Shown one piece after another: positions 1 through 11,848 of a DNA stretch of 64,000 nt. Below the pieces are notes generated by a model, which worked only from the letters and a program-made list of their open reading frames with translations, made no database searches and was not told where the DNA came from. Source of the DNA: Prorocentrum cordatum (Eukaryota; Sar; Dinophyceae; Prorocentrales; Prorocentraceae); NCBI GenBank assembly GCA_963575745.1, contig CAUYUJ010004547.1:120572-184571 (forward strand), written 5' to 3'. A program made the position numbers and the translations under genes. The number at the start of each line of letters is the position of its first letter. Position 1 is the stretch's first letter.

Positions 1-175
1 CGAGGACTCTTGGAAGCCTCTTAGAAGCCTCTTAGAAGCCTCTAGAAGATGTTTAACAAAAAAAACCTAGAAGTCTCGTATAACCTCGTACAGGCCTCTT
101 AGAGGGCTCTAAAAGGCTTCCAAGAGGCCTCCTAGAAGGTTCTTAGAAGCCGTCTAGAAGCTTCTAAGACGCCTG
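1..175 (+). repeat. CTCTTAGAAGCC degenerate tandem repeat
   Basis: Repeated CCTCTTAGAAG/CCTCTAGAAG words. 176-1182 and 1311-1870 are GC-rich with no supported gene. A GGA run (1876-1910) follows, and 1911-2650 is unassigned. Confidence 0.7.
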
Positions 176-1182
176 GACGATGCCTCTCTGCGACGAGTCA
201 AATTTCCCCACTTTATGTATAGAAACAAAAAAGGGGAAAATCAAAAAATGACAATAAACCAGTTTGACCGGGGAAAACTCCATTCCATCGGAGTATATAC
301 CATCAAACCAATGTTTACAATTCGACCCCCCCTCCCCCCCCGCCGCCCCTGCGCGTGAGGTGCACCCGAGGGCGGCGCGGGAGGCGGGGCTGCCGGGGTC
401 ATCCAGCGCCGACCCGAGGAATTCAGCGAGGACCTCCAGGAGCTCGCTTTCAAAATAAAACGCTCGCATTACGGAAAGGACTGCCTGCCTTTCAACCTCA
501 ACCAACTCTCTGGCCAACCCTCTGGCCGCCCCTGGTCGACGCTCCTGTCCAACCCCTCTGCGACTGCTTGGTTCCTCGAGGCGCCTCCGCAAACATCCGA
601 AGCCTCGATTTGTCCAATACGGGGTCCCCAGAAATCCCCTCTCCTTCCCCATGCAGAACCGACTTTTCATCCCGAAGCTTTTTCTGACAGTCCCGGGCTC
701 GGCGAAGGCCCCCGGAGACCGAAAGCGGCCATAGGACTCCTGCCGTGACTTCTGCCGCGACGCGAGCACGTCTGGGTGATTGCTCTGCGGCAAGTTCGTG
801 ATGTGACGACTCTGGCGGTGGCTTCTGACACCGCGTGCGCCGTTCAGCCTCGAACGACCGGGGCCCTCCGAAAGGGCAGATCCTTCAGCGCTTGACGAAT
901 TCAAGCCGCAAGTGGAGCTCAACCTTGAACGCCCGCGGTGCGGTCGTCGCCGAGCCGACACGACACGAACCTCGAGGCGTGAGGGGCAGCAACAGGGCGT
1001 GACTGGCATAGGGGTGGGACACCGACCCTGCATCGGCGATACATCGCCGATACCATCGGCAGCAGGACCCGGTAGCGAAACTGGTCCCCATCGGCGGTCA
1101 ATGGGCGACTGGGGGTCGATGCCCATCCCCCCCCCGCCCCCCTGTGCCTGTCTCGGGTCGGGCGAAAGGGGGGGGTAGCAAA

Positions 1183-1310
1183 GGGGGGGGTTGAGAATCA
1201 GCTCCCGTAGCTGATTTTCCCGGCGCCTCCAGGCGCCGGGAGGCGCCCATGTATCGAGGAATGGGCCCGGCGGCGGGGCGGAAACCAGCTGCATGCAGCA
1301 GATTTCGCAA
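1183..1310 (+). repeat. dispersed repeat, copy 1
   Basis: Shares CGAAACCAGCTGCATGCAGCA-like sequence (here CGGAAACCAGCTGCATGCAG) and GGCGCC...GCGCC-ATGTATCG with 22525-22656. It contains a 10-bp perfect palindrome with 2-nt loop at 1219-1240. Confidence 0.6.
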
Positions 1311-1875
1311 CCCCCCCCTTTCCCAAACCCCCTCCTTTCGCCCGACCCGACTGTCCCCCTCCCGAGGATGCCTCCGCACCGACCCCGGCACCGGGGCCCC
1401 CCACAAATGTGGGCGGGCACGGTGCGGCCGGGGGGCGGGGCGGCGCGGCGCGACCGGAGAGGCCTGCGGGGGCGGGCTGCATGCCGCGCCCGCGGCTGCG
1501 GCAGCGGGTGCGCCGGCGGTGCTGCGTCGCGCGGTGCCGCGCAGGAGGCGACGAGGCAGGTGAGCTCAGGGGGCGAGTCCGATCCCAGCCACGGCAGAGC
1601 TGGAGAAGCTGCCAAGTCCGTGCGGTGGGTAGAAGGATGCGAGGCCTGGGCATAACGCTTTCGGCCCGCCTGGGACGCTCTCCCCTGGCTCCTTGAGCGA
1701 CGGGGGCGTCCCGCGCAGGAGGGGGAGGATGAAGAGGGCGATCGCACGGATTCGGAGTGGGTTCGACGTCGCTACCGCGGCTCGAGCGCCTCGGCATCGG
1801 CAGCTTACTGGTCGGCTGCCTGCTCCGTCGGAATGTGAGGTTTAAAGACGATGGGGCTGCTTTTTTCCAGCCTTG

Positions 1876-1920
1876 AGGAGGAGGAGGAGGAGGAGGAGGA
1901 GGAGGAAAAGGAAGAGGGAG
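1876..1920 (+). repeat. GGA microsatellite
   Basis: Short GAGGAG run; similar short tracts are at 6835-6866 (GAA), 22189-22250 (GGA), 40241-40303 (GGA) and 43262-43290 (GGA). Confidence 0.85.
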
Positions 1921-2899
1921 AAGCGGGATGAAGAGGAGAAACGGCCGGCGCGGTCGGTGGCGGGTGCCTCGGAATGGGCTGCGGCCCGAGCAGAGAAATC
2001 GAAGAGGGATGGCCTAGCGCGCTGTGCCAGGATAGACACGCTGCAGGGAGAGCACGTGACGATTGCCTGCTTATGGCTGCACCGCAGAAGACAAGGCCGC
2101 GACGGGTGCTACTTGGAGGCCGCTCGTGGCAGAGTTGGGCCACGTGCAACATGTCTTTGTCGGAACTCTGATGCGCCTGGAAAATAACTGTTCAGAACTG
2201 CGCGGACCCAGATCAATCCAAACATGCGCAGGTGGTGGCCTTGACTCACTCGCACTGCGGAATGACGTTTACACAACTGGCATGGCCAGAAGACATGTGG
2301 TATGTACTCGGTGATGCGGGAGGACACGTGCCAATCAGTGGATCAACATAGCGTGCCCTCGACTGTGGCAGTTTGTAGGCAAGCGCTTGGAAATGCAGGC
2401 CTGCTATACAACATATATATTTGACACATAATCGTGTTAGGGAGAAGTTTCAGCTATACAGTTGCGCTTGGCAACAAGACTGCTTCGGATGATGAGCTTT
2501 GATGTAAGAAGGCCCAACACACATGATTTGGGATGCCGAGGGCCCCCCCGAGAAACCTCAGTAGGCCCCCACGAAGCCAAAAGTAGGCTGCAAGAGGCAA
2601 GCACGAAAAGGAGGAATATGAATGCCAATGAAAGACTGGGAACCCAGACGCTCTAGCCTGAGCCCCGCTTGTAGGTTAGCCGTGAAAAATCCGCAAGCCC
2701 CAAAGATCTAGACCCTGAGTGACAGACGAAACAGCATCTGGTGAGATTCGCGAGCTCTCCCCCCGCTAAATGCAGCTTTTGCCTTGACGGCCCCCGAAAT
2801 ATTACACAATCAATCGTCTTGAATGGAACGCAAGGAGGACTAAGGCACTCCTGGAAGGTACTTTTGGTGCCACTAGTATGACACGCGGTGCACTTAAAC

Positions 2900-3396
2900 T
2901 CACATTCCCTGAGCAAGCGAGCATAATTAAATCTAGCTACGGCAGAGGGCGGGGGCGAGGGCGGAGCAGGACCCTCTCGGAGCAGGACCCTTCGAGCACC
3001 CCTCGCCCTGCTCAGCCACTTCGCTCCCGCGAAACAGCCACCGTGGAATATTCTTGTCATAAGCACCCTGGCAGTAGAATGCGAAGGCACCTGCATCGCG
3101 ACAATATCGCTGGGACCCCCGGTGGCAGGCAGAGCTCCAATCCGAGACCAAAGACAATTCAACTCATTACGCCCGCGACACATATACGGACGAGAATACC
3201 ACCCTCTGCTAAGGTTTCCATTATCTGTGGTATACACCAGCGGGCCAACTGAACACCTCATTGCGAGCTGCAAACACCGCGGCTCACACCGCGGCGCTGT
3301 CTGACCTCTGCCTGCGCGAGGCCCGGCGATCATGGACCCAATGGCCATGGCAACGGGACCTGTCATGACGAGCACGCCGAAGCCAACTCTCCTCAA
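2900..3396 (-). pseudogene. LINE RNase H fragment
   Basis: The frame reads CSVGPLVYTTDNGNLSRGWY, then NCLWSRIGALPATGG and VAMQVPSHSTA. These line up with RSVGPLIYATDHKPLVDGW, DLWARMRRALEAEPG and IDWTPSHLEET of the plus-strand LINE at 61.2-61.4 kb. The first Asp and Glu motifs upstream are lost. The similarity between the two elements is my reading, not an alignment program's. Confidence 0.5.
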
Positions 3397-4724
3397 CGAA
3401 TCGCGCCGGCTGTCTGCTCAACCAGGCGCGTCGCCGAACGCCGGGAGAGGGTTGTCTAGCGCGCCCACTCCAAAGCATCCTGCCTCGACAGTCGGCCTGA
3501 CCAGATCAACTCCAGCCCAAACCTCGGCCGTCGGCGGCGTCGGCGCGGCAATCATATGGGGCGGGATATACCTGGACGCCAAAAACACCCCCAGCGATCA
3601 CCCTGTGCCAGCGCTGCGGGCACCAGCGAGCCGGAGTCTGCGAACGCTCTCGCCCCCCTGCTCGCACTGCAGAGCCACCCTCGACGACGCGCATTCTCAG
3701 GGGCCTGCTTGCACCTGCGGCAATGGTTGGAGGAACACAGACCGACGGCGCGTTTTCTCGCCCTCGCCAAACACTCCCCTGCACCCATCACCAACCAAAG
3801 TTCAGCTAGCTGGCGAGCACGAGGACCCACGCGCAGTCCATCAAGCCACTTCTGAAAGACTCTCATTCAGCGCCCAACCCAAGACCCCTGCCACAATGCA
3901 CCTTCGCTGCCTTAGCCCACTGCGGAAGGCCAAGACCCCGCGCAAAATCAAACCAGACATCCGACGTGCCAAGAATCTGCCGATCGACACTTTCATCGTC
4001 TGAACGGCGCAAATGCGACGGCGACTCAGGGCCCCACCCCGAGTTCCCAAGGCAGGCCATCACTGCCGACATGGGGCCGTGAACATACCGAGATCTTTCT
4101 TGCACCTGAAAAACCTCTGACGCGCTCAACCAAGTCACTCCAACTCTGCGGACACCAGCGAGCACGCGGGGATACGCAGTCCAGGCCCGAAGCCACTGAT
4201 GCCAGCAAAGCTGCGGTAACCAAACCAGGGCTGCAACGAGCATTAACCCCGGGGGGCCACCGTCGCTGGGGGGGTCGAAAACAAACCTGTCGCTCACGCT
4301 GGCGCTGGGCGCGGACACTGGCGCTGTACTTGAAACGGGCGGCGCGTTCGAAGAGCCACTGCAAACGACGCCCTCTCGGGCTTCAACGACATCAGGAATG
4401 CAGGCGCCCACTGGCTTAGAAGCAGACTCAAAATTGGATTCATCGGCGCACAGGGCCTTTCTTCCTCGCGCACTTCTGGGGCGAAGGCCGGGGGCACCAA
4501 GGGCCCTAGAAAACTCCGCCTCGTCGCTTTGACCGGGGACATGTTACAATATCACCGACCAGGGCGCGGGCTTCATCGACTGTCTCTCCTCTGGCAGTCG
4601 CTGACCTGACTGCGACACAAACTCTGCACTCGCTGGAGCGCGGGCAAGGCGCCAGGGCGACTCATCTGCGGGAGCTTGCCAGCAACAACAGATAAACGCG
4701 TGACGCGACACGACTGTCGCAACT

Positions 4725-5246
4725 TCAGCCCCAGCCCGCAGGGAGGGCCCCAAGGCGCAATGCGATGAGCGCGCGCGCGCCCACGGTGCAACTCAGCACC
4801 TGGCCCAAAGATGAAGCAGTCAATGTTTGAGGACCCCTTGGCCGCAGCACCGGTAAACTCCGCGGAAACTCCCCGCGCTGCAGGGCCCCCGCGACGAAGT
4901 TGAAGTCCCCGACGCAGGCCCGGCGAAGTCGAAAAGTTTGCGGGAACCCTCCGAAACGATGGAAGCGTCGAAGGTCGCCGCCCCTCGCGCCAGGGGCCGG
5001 ACGCCCGCGCGCCAGCACGATAACCAACGAATAGGACCGAAGACGGATGATCACAGGCAAGAACCCGCCGTAGCTGTCATGGCCGTCCGCGCACAGGTCG
5101 GAAAGGTCCGCGGCCGCCACTGGGTATCGATGCACCTGCCTACAAAGAACAACTTCGCCGCATTCAATGGCTCGCTCTCGCTTGGCATCTGTGAGCCGTT
5201 GACCTGTGCTCCAAGCTAGATTGAAAACATGCCTGAGCATCTGCAC
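4725..5246 (-). pseudogene. LINE endonuclease fragment
   Basis: A 173-residue frame includes SYSLVIVLA and LRRACVGDFNFVAGALQ. The spacing from a hydrophobic strand to GDFN matches the endonuclease of the plus-strand LINE (ALAFYVEP ... VVGDWNMSP). Neither a catalytic Glu upstream nor a terminal SDH-like motif was found, so only the middle of the domain remains. Confidence 0.42.
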
Positions 5247-7379
5247 GCAAAATTTGGCCGCTCACTTCTTGCCCCATGAACCTCCTGCTTGGGTTGTAAT
5301 CCATCCGGACAAATGCATGGACGTGGATGACTGATTCGGCGTGGACATCACAGACTGGATATGCCTCCAAGACGTTTTCCCAGGAGAAATGAAACAGGAG
5401 AAAGAAGTGCGCACGTCATTCATGATCCCTGCCCACCCCGCCGAAAGAGCTGCTGGCGAACACAGACCACTACCCAGACCAGTGGCCTCACCAATACTTG
5501 CCGAAATCTGCGTCGCTGCAGATGCCGAGGAAGAATAGGTAGAGCCGCTGCCGCAAGCGCTGTCCGACGACTCCGCCATGGCGGCCGCGCCTGCCGCTGA
5601 GCCCGCGCGCGCCGCCACCTGACTTCACTGCCCGCTGCCACCACCAGGCGGTGCCTCAAAACCACCGCCTCGATGCCCGCGAACTCGGTGGCGCTGAGCT
5701 CCGCCGCCTTGGCCGCGATCGCCTCTTCGGATGGACCGATGGAAGCCTCAGCTGCGCCACCGCTGCTGCAGCTGCTGCTGGCACCTCCAGCGGGGGCACC
5801 TGGCGAAGTAGGCGGCGGCGCTTGCGATGCCTCGCCGCCCCCGCTGCCGCCAGCTGCCTGGCCGTCGTTGCCCGTCCTCTTATCATTCTGGAGCCGCTCC
5901 TGGATGGTGGCATTCATCGCCTTGGTCCGCTCGACCCAAACCATGACCTCGCTGGACCCCGCCCAGGCCTTGACCTCGCGGCCACAACGTTCTTGGCGTC
6001 CCTCAACCGGCGCTCCAACTCCTGAAGTTCCTTCTTCTCGGCCTCTACACACTCCAAGGCGTCGTTGGAGTGGAACAAGGCCCGTCTACCAGAATACGGA
6101 AGCGCTCCCCCTCCACGTTGCTGCCGCCCGACGCATCTGCCACAGCCTCGCCTCTCTCCTGGACTTGAAGTCCTGAGGCGTTGGCCATAGCTTTGATGGC
6201 AACTTGCTTGTTGATGCCGGCCTGGGCCAGGAACCCGGCGCACTCAAACTCGCGCGCCTCCGCCTTCGCCAGGGCTCCTCTGCCGCGCATCACTTGCTGC
6301 ACCGCCATGAAGGCTTCCCTTCAGCGCCCGTTCAGGCGCCGGAGGCCCTGCGCACTGACTCGTCGGCTGTGGCCCTGCCTGATCAGGTCGAGCGCGCCTT
6401 GCTGCTGACCACCAGATTTCTCCCAAGACCTGCCACCCTTCTTGCCGATGTCCTGCCCAGGCTCGAAAAGCTTGACCTCGCCATGATATCCATGTCCAGT
6501 TTTTTCTTCGGCCTGGACACCTTGGCTGGCCGCCCGAAGTTCCTGCAGGCTCCACCCTGCAGTCAGAGCTGGTCGCTCAACAGGTTCGCGCGGCATCCGT
6601 GGCACGTGCTCCACAGGCGGCGCCCTGTAGCAGGAGCCGACATCCCCCGCGTTGCTGCCCCGACCGCCCACGAACGAGCGTGGGAGGCGGGGCTGACCCC
6701 AAGCACCACGAGAAGGCGCGGGGGCTGGCCGAGAGGGTGCGTGCAAATTGCGAAGGGGCAAACCCCATGGACCCCTGCTCCCGCTCGCGCCCGTAATGCT
6801 TGAGCACGAAAAGGAGGACCAGGAGCATGAGAAGGAAGAAGAAGAAGAAGAAGAAGAAGAAGAAGACGAGGGCGATGGAGGAGAAGGGAAGACAAGCGGA
6901 AAGAAGACGAGCAGCATCAATAAATTTGTGAATTCTTGAAGAGCTGAGGGTCATATTGCTTGGCTTGGTCCGGTATGGTGAAATATGCCATCTCCGCAAA
7001 AACTGCCAGGATCTAAGGCCACCAGCCCTTCCTCCACCCCTCCCTGCCTTCCGAGGCAGAGGTCCAGTGAGGGCCGTGCACGGGAGGAGCAAGAGCAGGC
7101 ACCTCCACGCTCGGCAAGGCAAGGAGATACCGACGCCGGCAGTCCCCCTAAGACCTCTCGGGGGGGGGGGAGGGGGGGGGGCGCATCCCCGCCAGGATCT
7201 CGGGGCGCATCCGCCCCTGGCAACGAGGGCGTGGCAGCTGCATCGGCGTCGCCTCCTCCTCCTCCTCCTCCTCCTCCTCCTCCTCTGGAGGCTCGGCGCC
7301 AGCCCTCCAAGGCAGAGGTCCTGCGAGGGCATGGGGCGTTTCGGTATACTTAGAGGCCTCCCAGACGGGGTCCGAGCAG

Positions 7380-7550
7380 ATGGGGTCGCAGGATCGCGTC
7401 GCATTCCCGATGCATCGCCGATGCATAGACGATGCATGGGCAAAGCATCGGCGGTGTCGGCGATGAAGCGGCGACGTCGGCATGGAGAAAACCAGGCTCC
7501 ACATCGAGCTGCATGGCCGATGCGTCGACGATGCGACGCGATCCTCCGCC
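7380..7550 (+). repeat. GATGCATCGCC palindromic repeats
   Basis: Repeated GATGCATCG(C/G)CGATG words (CCGATGCATCGCCGATGCAT at 7408). Similar words at 1020-1065 and 18067-18095. 6870-7380 and 7550-8172 otherwise show GC-rich sequence and a CTC run (7250-7285) without a gene. Confidence 0.65.
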
Positions 7551-8172
7551 ACCATCTACTCGGGCCCTGATTGTGAAGCCCAGAAACTCTGCCTCCTCTG
7601 AACGCCCGAGATCTAGCGGACGGGTGCCTGGTCCACGGATCGGGGAAAACGTCCCTCCGACAGCACGCCGCCAGTGCCGCCGGATTTGTCGACGGAGCGC
7701 CTCGATGCTGCATAGACGAAGGACCCGTCGCCACTCCGCGCGCCTCGATCCATGCTTGCCCTTCCTCGACAGAGGCAGGCAGCCCCCGTCGTCTTGCTGC
7801 TTCCGCTTCGCCCACCCCAGAAGGGTCTCGACCCAGTCCCCGGGACCGGCTTCTCACCCCGAGCCGTTTGCTTCCGGTCCCGGGGCCCAGCGAGGACCCC
7901 CCCTGCCATCGCTCGGACGTCCATTCCCTGTGTGGTTTGCTCGGTTTCGCGCGTGGCTTTCTCGCCAAATGATCAAGGATGCTCCTCGATGGCCCTCGCC
8001 GAAGGCACACGTCCGAGCGATGCCAACAGGGAGCTCCCGAGCGAAGTGAACCCCACCCTCCCCCTCAGAAATCGTGGGGGGTAGGGGGTAGGGTTCGCAG
8101 GTGGGCCCCCTAGCCAAGCCCCCCGAGGAGGAAACCGATGCCTCGAGGCCCACGCGCCCCCCCCCCGGTGGC

Positions 8173-8235
8173 CTTCGGGTCCACCTCCTCGGAGTTGAAG
8201 ACCGCGTAGAGCGCCCAGTGGAGGAGCCAGGTGCG
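8173..8235 (-). CDS. EIF3E: EIF3E exon E (RTWLLHW region)
   Basis: The translation RTWLLHWALYAVFNSEE plus VDPK matches human RTWLIHWSLFVFFN and plant RIWLMHWSLFIFFN, among the most conserved stretches of eIF3e. The acceptor is GCGCAG ending at 8236. Two donors are possible: GC after GACCCGAAG (63-nt exon, chosen because it repeats the AAG-G pattern of exons B and C) or GT after TCCGAGGAG (51-nt exon ending at 8185). Both leave phase 0. The following PCI-domain exons were not recognised between this point and base 1. A CTC tract starts about 25 bases upstream of the acceptor on the transcript. Confidence 0.85.
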
Positions 8236-8259
8236 CTGCGCGGGCGGCCCGTGGCCCCC

Positions 8260-8465
8260 TCCTCCTCCGCCTCCGCCTCCTCCTCCGCCTCCTCCTCCTC
8301 CTCCTCCTCCTCCTCCCCTCCTCCTCCGCCTCCTCCTCCTCCTCCTCCGCCTCCTCCTCCGCCTCCTCCTCCTCCTCTCCGCCTCCGCCTCCGCCTCCGC
8401 CTCCTCCTCCTCCTCCTCCTCCTCCTCCTCCTCCTCCTCCTCCTCCCTCCTCCTCCTCCTCCTCT
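8260..8465 (+). repeat. CTC/CCG compound microsatellite
   Basis: CTC with CGC interruptions, immediately upstream of EIF3E exon E on the transcript. 8466-9438 contains CCCCAAGA repeats (8575-8660) and GATCGG words (8760-8980), no gene. Confidence 0.9.
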
Positions 8466-9438
8466 GGCAGCCGAACACGCCGCGGTCGGCTTTCCCCCCC
8501 CCCCCGCGCGCGCGGGCGAGCGCGCAGAGGCCACCTCGCGAGCCGCTGGAGGCCACCAAGAGGACCGCGCCGAGACGGCCCCGGAGGCCCCCAAGGGGCC
8601 CCAAGACGGCCCAAGAGGCCCCAGAGACGGCCCCCCAGGGCGACCCCAGAAAATGGACCGAGGGGCCGCGAAGGCGGCCCAGTAAGAGCCCGCGAGAGCG
8701 CACTGTCGGCTGGGGCACGGACCTGGGTCGGGTGGCCCAGGTCAGGTCTCCCAAGACCAGTCAGCACCGAATCGGCAATTCGGGTCGAATCACAGTGTGC
8801 ATCGGATCGGCCAGCATCGGCACGGGATCGAAATCGAGTCGGATCGGCTGCGCCAGGATGCACAACAGCGCCATGCCAGCATCGGGCCGCATCGGACCGT
8901 CGGAACATAGGAATCCACTCGGATCGGGCCGGCCGCAGTCGGCATCGAATCGGATCGATCGGATCGAAATGGACGCTGCTCACCTGACCTGACATGGGCC
9001 AGCTGACCTGGGCTCCCCGCGCGTGCGGGCGAGCTCGCACAGGCCGCCTCGGGAGTCGCCAAGGCACGTCAAGGGCTTAACGACTTCTGCCGTCCCTCGA
9101 CTCGCGCTGAGCAGCCACGATTTACTCCAAAGTTCCTTGGAACTCTCAGCATGTACCTGGATATACCTCCATTGACTTGCCTTTCCCTTGATTTTTCTGC
9201 TTTGATCCCCACGAGTCGATTGGCGAAAAGTCGTCAAGCCCTCAGGGAAAGGCACCCGACCTGGCGCACCGCGCCCCGCGAGGCGCAGCGCGCGATCATC
9301 TCCGCGCGCCCTCGCGCCACCGCGCCGCGCCCCCCGGAGAGCGGCAGCCGATCTGGCCCAGGGCGCGGCGCGCGGAGCGCGGGCATCTTTGCGCCCCCAC
9401 GGGCGAGCCAGGAGACCATGGGGCACACGCAAAACGAC

Positions 9439-9590
9439 CTCCTCCTCCTCCTCCTCCTCCTCCTCCTCCTCCTCCTCCTCCTCCTCCTGCTCCTCCTCCT
9501 GCTCCTCCTCCGCCGCCCTCCTCCTCCGCCTCCTCCTCCGCCTCCTCCCTTTCCTTCTCCTGTTCCTCCTCCTCCTCCGCCTCCTCCCCT
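9439..9590 (+). repeat. CTC microsatellite
   Basis: Long CTC run with TGC and CGC interruptions, abutting the start of the 0.9-kb repeat. Confidence 0.9.
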
Positions 9591-10495
9591 CCTCCACAAC
9601 TCCTTTTCCAAATTTTCCCTGTCGCACACCGAGCCCAGCTTTCAGAGCGGGCCATGCGTTTCGCCTGAGAATTCTTCACAAATTATGAGTCTGAAACTCA
9701 AAAAAAAACAGTTTCACACAAGATGGCGGGCGGGTCGTTTGCCAAATTGTGGTTCTCGCCTGAGCACCGCGCACATTCGTTTCAAAACAAGTGCAGGAAT
9801 TTCACCGATTGAGGGCGGCTCCTTTTCAAAATGTAGCCCTCGCTTTAGCGCCGCGCACACTCGTTCTAAATTTTGCAAGGAGCTTCACGGATTGAGGGCG
9901 GGTCGTTTTCAAAATGTGGCCCTCGCCTTGGCGCCGCGCACAGTAGTTCCAAAATGTTGCAAGGAGTTTCACGGATTGAGGGCGGGGCGTTTTCAAAATG
10001 TGGTTCTCGCCTTGGCGCCGCGCACATTCATTCATATAATGTTGCACGAGCTTCACGGATTGAGGGCGGTTCCTTTTTTTAAATGTGGCCCTCGCCTTAG
10101 CACCGCGCACATTCATTCATACAATTTCGCAGAGTTTCACGGATTCCCATGATCAACGTACCAGAAACTACGTTTTCGAAGGATTCAGGATTACGCGGGC
10201 GCAACAGTCATGTTGATTCGCGGTGTTGAACGCCCACATGGCTTTCTGGCACGGCTCCGGATTGTCAAGACGCAGCAGTCAGGTTGATCCGTGTCGATGA
10301 CATCCCGAGAACGAATTTTGGCAGGCTTCAGGGTCTTCAAAGGTGTCTTCCAACGAGGCAGTTCCCTGAATGGGAATGAACCGTTGTAGGGGCCTATGAA
10401 GTAGGAGCTCGGAGGGAGGGTTACTCCAATATCGTTGATGACTCTTTGGTTTACACTGGTTTTCCTCCTCCTCTTCCTCCGCCTCCTCCTCCATT
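9585..10495 (+). repeat. 0.9-kb repeat, copy 1, with internal 80-90 bp minisatellite
   Basis: Starts CGCACACCGAGCCCAGCTTT. It contains about five minisatellite units (TTCACGGATTGAGGGCGG ... CTCGCCTTGGCGCCGCGCAC), then a unique part (ATGATCAACGTACCAGAAAC ... GTTGATGACTCTTTGGTTTA) and ends in CTCCT repeats. Confidence 0.8.
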
Positions 10496-10524
10496 CTTCT
10501 TCATTATAAATAGTTTACCCCTGT

Positions 10525-11365
10525 CGCACCCCGAGGCCAATTTTTAGAGCGGGCCGGGCGTTCCGCCTGAGACGTCCTCACCCCTTGTGACTCTGAAGCT
10601 TTAAAAGTGGCAACAACTTCACAGATGGAGGCCGGGTCGTTTTCCAAATGAGGCTATCGTCTTAGCGCCACGCAAATTCGTTTTGAAAAAAATGTGCAAG
10701 AGCTTCACGGATTGAATGCGGGTCGTTTTTTTAATGTGGCTCTTGCCGAAGCACCGCGCACATTCGTTCAAACTAAATGCAGGAATTTCACAGATTGAGG
10801 GCGGCTCCTTTTCAAAATGTAGCCCTCGCATTAGGGCCGCGCACACTCGTTTTAAAATTTCGCAAGGAGTTTCACGGATTGAGGGCGGGTCATTTTCAAA
10901 ATGTGCGCCGCGCACATTCGTTGTAAAATGTTGCAAGATCTTCACGGATTGAGGGCGGCTCCTTTTCAAAATGTGGCCTCCCCTGAGCGCCGCGCGCACT
11001 CGTTTTAACAATTTGCAAGGGTTTCACGGGTTCTCATGATCAATGTACCAGAAATGGTGTTTCTAGAAAGAATCAAGATTACGCGGGCGCAGCGGTCATG
11101 TTGATTCGCGGTGTTGAAGGACCAAAAGTGGCGTTCTAGCGCGGCTCCGGATCGTCAAGACGCAGCAGTCAGGTTGATCGGTGTCGATGACATCCCGAGA
11201 ACAATTTTTGGCAGGCTTCAGGGTCTTCAAGCAGTTGTCTTCCAACAAGGCAGTTCCTTCAATGGACATGAACCGCTGTAGGGGCCTATGAAGAGGGAGC
11301 TTGGAGGGAGTGTTAATCCCAACAACGTTGATGACTCTTCGGTTTACTCTGTTCCTCCTCCTCCT
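10525..11365 (+). repeat. 0.9-kb repeat, copy 2
   Basis: Direct repeat of the preceding copy: CGCACCCCGAGGCCAATTTT, minisatellite units, ATGATCAATGTACCAGAAAT ... GTTGATGACTCTTCGGTTTA, then CTCCT repeats. Divergence is roughly 10 percent by eye. Confidence 0.8.
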
Positions 11366-11515
11366 TCTCCTCCTCCTCCTTCTTATCCTCAGCCTGGAGC
11401 CTGATGGAAATGGAGCTTGTCACACCCGCTGCCAGACACCTCATCCTGCCTGCACTGTTCCTCCTCCTCGTCCTCCTCCTCCTACTCCTACTCCTCCTCC
11501 TCGTCCTCCTCCTCC

Positions 11516-11608
11516 TCATCATCATCAGCATCAGCATCACCATCATCATCAGCAGCAGCATCATCATCGTCATCAGCATCAACAGCAGCAACATCGTCGT
11601 CCTCACCG

Positions 11609-11679
<71 letters not shown>

Positions 11680-11815
11680 GCAGCATCATAATCATCTCCA
11701 TCACCTTCGTCAGCAGCATCAGCATCATCAGCATCATCAACATCATCACAATGATCGCCATAATCAGCATTATCGTCGTCACCATCATCAGCAGCAGCAT
11801 CAGCATCATCATCAG

Positions 11816-11848
<33 letters not shown>

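Larger units (their letters stand above)
2650..6800 (-). mobile_element. heavily decayed LINE-type element, minus strand
   Basis: Reading from 6.8 kb down: an ORF1-like helical part in shifting frames (AKAEAREFECAGFLAQAGIN, then CVEAEKKELQELERRLRDAK, 6.3-6.0 kb), an Ala/Ser-rich stretch to 5.3 kb, an endonuclease-like piece with GDFNFVAG (about 4.9 kb), and an RNase H-like piece (2.9-3.4 kb). The 3.4-4.7 kb interval is too short for a full RT, and I could not find RT catalytic motifs. Many shifts and stops. The region lies downstream of exon E and may be in an EIF3E intron. Confidence 0.5.

Noticed and set aside
404-446. Minus-strand ELLEVLAEFLGSAL as the next EIF3E exon
   Set aside because: The position is right and it weakly resembles the IIDLF...YLNAI region, but the acceptor phase disagrees with the other exons and an equally plausible plus-strand reading (EEFSEDLQELAFKIK) exists.
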